The notes beneath the pieces are model-generated. The model searched no databases. It had not been told where the DNA came from and saw nothing but the letters and a program-made list of their open reading frames with translations. DNA of 64,000 nt from Grammothele lineata. Lineage: Eukaryota > Basidiomycota > Agaricomycetes > Polyporales > Polyporaceae. This document shows, piece after piece, positions 58,700 through 64,000 of the stretch. The stretch is from the NCBI GenBank assembly GCA_002150815.3, contig NDFF03000382.1, forward strand, positions 124,001 through 188,000, in the 5' to 3' direction. Both the position numbers and the translations under genes were made by a program. Position 1 is the first letter of the stretch; the number at the start of each line of letters is the position of its first letter.

Positions 58700-59812
58700 A
58701 TGAGGCAGAAACGCGCCAAAGCCTATCGGAAGCTCATGTCGCTCTACTCCATGTCCTTCGGGTTCCGGCAGCCCTACCAGGTGCTCGGTGAGCCACCTAC
58801 CGCCTCAGCATCTTGTCCACCCAACATCTCATCTGGCACATCGTATCAGTCGATTCACACATGTGCAAAGAGGCAGTTGCGCACAGAATAGAGCTCGTGA
58901 AGCAGCTCGGCGTCGTCCTCCAAGGCACCGTCAAGCCGAGTGAGTGCTCGTTCCTCCAGGCTCCTGCTTTCCTCTCGCGGCGCCGTCTCTCGTCCAACCT
59001 CGTCCGTCTGTCCCCTGAACTTCGAGATGGCAGTGCTGATTGTGCACGCGGCGAAGCCGTGTTTCAGTGATTACCCAGTGCTGCATCCACGAGCTCTATC
59101 TGCAGGGCAAGGAGCAGCAGCCCGCTGTCGATCTCGCGAAGACGTTCGAGCGACGGAAATGCAACCACCGCGAGGCGATCGCCGGGGATGATTGCCTCAC
59201 CAGTGTTATTGGTGAGTCCCTCCAGCCGTGCCGACCGCTCAGGAAGAGGCCTGACCGTGCAGCGCAATGTGCAGGTGAGACGAATAAGCACCGGTACGTG
59301 CTCGCGACGCAATCGCATGAACTACGTACGAAGCTGCGCGCAATTCCCGCGGTTCCCATCGTGCACGTCAACCGCTCCGTCATGATCCTCGAGCCCCCGA
59401 GCGACGCCACGCTGAGGGCAAAAGCTTTGGTACGGAACTCAGCCGCAGTGTGCTGCTGTTGTTGGATAGCTCACGGCTGCCTTAGGAGGAAGAAAAGGCT
59501 CTGCACCCGACAGCTCCCGAGGCGGCACAACTGCCCAGCTCTTCGACGCCTACAGAACCGCCGAAGAGAAAGAGGAAGGGTCCTAAAGGTCCAAACCCCC
59601 TCAGCGTGAAAAAGAAAAAGTCACAGGTTAACACAGCCCCGCATACAAAAAACCAGAGAACTGCAGTTGGAGAGAAGAGAAAACGGGATGCTGACGGCGA
59701 TGCTGACGCTGACGGAACGCAACCTAATGGTTTGGCACACAAGCGGAAGCGGCGTCGAAAGCATGGAGCTGGAGGGACTGCGGGTACTTGCGCTATTGAT
59801 GCACGGACTTGA
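58700..59812 (+). CDS. UTP23: rRNA-processing protein Utp23 (PIN-like, small-subunit processome)
   Basis: Five exons (58700-58787, 58850-58939, 59068-59211, 59275-59429, 59486-59812) give 267 aa. Residues 1-25 (MRQKRAKAYRKLMSLYSMSF, then GFRQPYQVLVD) are the family N-terminus. A PIN-like domain follows: EAVAHRIELVKQLGVVLQGTVKPMIT, CCIHELYLQGKEQQ, RRKCNHRE with the zinc-binding CCHC set, CLTSVIGETNKHRYVLATQSHELR and VPIVHVNRSVMILEPPS. The tail is Lys-rich (KRKRKGPKGPNPLSVKKKK), as expected for a nucleolar protein. Utp23 is needed for early 18S rRNA processing and snR30 release. Its PIN domain lacks nuclease activity in yeast. Confidence 0.95.
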
Positions 59813-60038
59813 ACTTGATACTACCAGTTGTCCTCCTATCCTCGTTTCGTATCGTTTCGTTGGCCACGCATGTATACATACTCGTGTCAGTTTGCATCAA
59901 GCGGTTCCGGGTTTTTTGGTCTTGAGTTTCGAACGGAAGTGAAGCGATCGTGGTGATACATTCCCCCGTGCAGGAAATCCTGGCTATGTGTACAGAAAAA
60001 CAGCTACGCAACGTGACAACCCAACAGACTACAACATC

Positions 60039-61929
<1,891 letters not shown>

Positions 61930-63432
61930 TTACTCGTCTATCCATATCCGAATCGTCAGGTCCTTTTCCATGGCTGCAGATGCGATCATTCGTCGAGACG
62001 GGTGGGCCTAGGCGTGTTGTCAAGAATAGGCTAGAAGCAACAGGTGCAAACTACTTACTGCTACTGTGACAACAACATCTGGACAAGAGCCGGCAGATCA
62101 GAGAGGTGGGTCAACAAACTTTGAGAGTCATACCTCGGTGGCCCTCAAGCACCTGAACGATTTCTCGGGTCTGTAGGTCCCATATGTAGACCTTCATATC
62201 TTCACTTCCACTCATGATATGTTTTCGGCCGGGAGCGAAATCCGCAAATATACAATACGTCCTGTTCGTGTGACCACTGTATGTTTTCACGCACTTGGAT
62301 GTTTGCGTGTTCCACAACCTGATAGTCGAGTCTTGCGTGCTCACGAGAATGAACCGCGAGTTCGGTGTGAATTTGATATGGGAACTATTGACATCAGCAC
62401 TGGGCAGTCCAAGAGAAATAACACAACATACCATATTGGATTGTCATCATCGGCCAGTGTCTTCAGGCACTGCCCGGACTCCGTATCCCAGAGTCGACTA
62501 CAAGAGTAAAACATTTGTCTACATCGTTGAGACACGAAAGGTCACGAATGCTCACATCAAGCCGTCCATCGAGCAGGACGCAATCAAGGTACCGTCGTGG
62601 CTGAACGACACTGCGGTGACCGGGTCTGAGTGAGCAGGGAGCGTTTTCAGAGTTTTACCTGCGTGCTCGTGAGCCTCAGTTATAATGATAGCCACGCGAA
62701 AACGAACCTCTTCCGACATCCCACACTCTGACCGTCTCGTCAAACCCTCCTGACGCAAGTAAGTTGCCCGAAGGACTGAAGTTCACGCAAAAGACGAAGT
62801 TGGTGTGGCCCTGCATAATTCTTGCCATTTTGTACTGCCCCGTAACGCATGCCCCATCAGTAGCGGCTCTACAGAAGAGCCAAGACATCTGCTCACAGAT
62901 TCCAAAGCCCATAGCCGTACCGACTTGTCGTCAGATGCGGACGCGAGGAACTCGCCATTGCTCGACCAAGCGACGTCCGAGACGCCCTCCGTATGCCCTT
63001 CGAATGTGTGAACGATATCGCCCGTTTCCACATCCCACAGCTTAACAAGTTTATCGGCAGCTTACTTCCAATGGCGGTGAGTACAGATGCCGCAATGCAA
63101 GTGACGAACCACTCACCACAAGACGCGAGCATCTTCCCGTCTGGGCTGAATTTGACAGAGGATATAGACCGCGAATGCCCGCTCAGTATGAGGTGAGGCT
63201 TGTAGTCCGGCCTGTATGGCCCTACAGGCTTGGGTTCAGGGACCGGTGCTGGTGTTTGGGCTGAGGACTCGGGCAAAGGAGGTGGCGACAAAGCGGTAGG
63301 AGCAACAGATTGGCAAGACTGAGGTGGAGGCGGAGACTGGGAATATTTTTCGACGACACCATTCGGGTCCGGTGTCTGAACCTCCGCAGGAAGCTGATAT
63401 TCCTCGCTGTCGACGTTCATGCTCACAGCCAT
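61930..63432 (-). CDS. SWD3: COMPASS WD40 subunit Swd3/WDR5
   Basis: Eight exons (63432-63117, 63060-62897, 62834-62708, 62658-62556, 62497-62432, 62384-62134, 62078-62059, 62007-61930) give 374 aa. A Pro-rich N-terminus of about 80 residues precedes seven WD40 repeats: [76 protein letters not shown], a repeat with [38 protein letters not shown], and the last with [20 protein letters not shown] and IRIWIDE. The FDETVRVWD and SMDGLIRLWD tails match the WDR5 family. It scaffolds the Set1 histone H3-K4 methyltransferase. The penultimate exon is only 20 nt. It is divergent from eIF3k with 234 bp between. Confidence 0.93.
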
Positions 63433-63666
63433 AGATGAGGGAAGGGCAATCGTAGTCGCGTTCCGCGTCGAGGCGCGTGAAGCGTGAACGCGTCTCGGAT
63501 AATTCTAGCGGGCGCCTACGAGATCGCGATCTTTACCTCCTCTCCTCCAGGCACATATCTTGCGCCCTTCTACATCTCAGCGTTCCGACTGTTTTTTCTT
63601 ACCATTCCGACACCTTCTGGAGACACATTCTGGACGCACACCGACTACGGGGCCTACGACCACAAG
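63433..63666. promoter_or_regulatory. Bidirectional promoter SWD3 / eIF3k
   Basis: 234 bp between divergent start codons. No defined element was recognised. The open frame through it on the plus strand starts at a non-ATG codon and is not treated as coding. Confidence 0.4.
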
Positions 63667-64000
63667 ATGACTTCTGCAGCAAGCTGGTCTTCCCCTCCCT
63701 CACGGCCACCTCTGATTGAGACATTGGTCTCCGGTGTCGGTACGCATTTATGAATCTCTGTATGTTCTTACTTAGACTATATCTCTCTAATAGATCGCTA
63801 TAACCCCTCGAATGTCGGAATTCTGGAGGACTACCTCTACCACCAAATACGCAGCGAGGAGTACGACTGCCTCGCGAATCTTGCCATACTAAAATTGTGC
63901 GCTCTTCCCTCGACGCCTCCCTACCCGGCCATCTTTCCATGGCCCTCGTACAACATATCCTTTCTCATTCTCCTCAGCTACTGATTTGGCCGTGTTATGG
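63667..64000 (+). CDS. Translation initiation factor eIF3 subunit K, 5' end (partial)
   Basis: Two exons are visible: 63667-63739 and 63794 to about 63895. The spliced product reads RPPLIETLVSGVDRYNPSNV and then GILEDYLYHQIRSEEYDCLA and NLAILKL, the well-conserved N-terminus of eIF3k, which binds other eIF3 subunits in the non-essential k-l module. The intron 63740-63793 is GT-AG. After AILKL a GTGCGC donor is likely. No acceptor that continues the family sequence (Y-Q-F-N-P) is seen before the right edge, so the rest lies outside the window. Confidence 0.88.

Overview
The window is nuclear DNA of a filamentous basidiomycete, most likely an Agaricomycete wood-decay fungus; a Polyporales-like genome is my best guess. 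The evidence is dense, mostly short (47-75 nt) GT-AG introns, GC-rich compact genes on both strands, no operons, lineage-typical proteins (a thaumatin-like protein, a kinase-like protein with a long disordered tail, paired BTB proteins) and a secreted GH74 xyloglucanase carrying a fungal CBM1. I rebuilt exon-intron structures by hand. In every complete model the exon lengths sum to a multiple of three and the joins restore recognisable family motifs, but no transcript data support them.

Layout. 0-10 kb: 5' end of a mitochondrial aspartate aminotransferase (minus, cut by the left edge), cytosolic aspartyl-tRNA synthetase, a small membrane protein, an Ssh4-type Rsp5 adaptor (minus), the AMPK gamma subunit Snf4, and the vacuolar PX-SNARE Vam7. 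10-20 kb: an SLC25A39/40 (Mtm1-type) mitochondrial carrier (minus), a thaumatin-like protein with 12 exons, and a large LRR-DH-PH Rho exchange factor (minus). 20-23 kb: a gene-poor gap holding a TIR-bearing DNA element with TA target duplication and a 47-bp tandem duplication. 23-31 kb: an amino acid permease and a kinase-like protein, both minus. 31-40 kb: the GH74-CBM1 enzyme, an LRR protein, a polytopic membrane protein, and the Golgi protein Tvp23. 40-51 kb: two intronless BTB paralogues flank a dual-specificity phosphatase and NADH-cytochrome b5 reductase. 51-64 kb: a GST-fold protein, a Dlt1-like membrane protein, a secreted CAP/PR-1 protein, a small conserved protein, EMC7, the rRNA-processing factor Utp23, a five-unit polyubiquitin gene, COMPASS subunit Swd3/WDR5, and the 5' end of eIF3k at the right edge.

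The genes are mainly housekeeping (translation, ribosome assembly, ER membrane insertion, vacuolar and Golgi traffic, ubiquitin, chromatin, AMPK signalling), with a few extracellular or lineage-specific genes between them. They do not form a metabolic cluster. I found no new multi-gene system. The most interesting points are local: the TIR element, three microexons (7, 8 and 10 nt), a GC-AG intron, repeated intron positions in polyubiquitin, a kinase-like protein lacking its catalytic aspartate, and an in-frame stop-free long intron in the Rho exchange factor.
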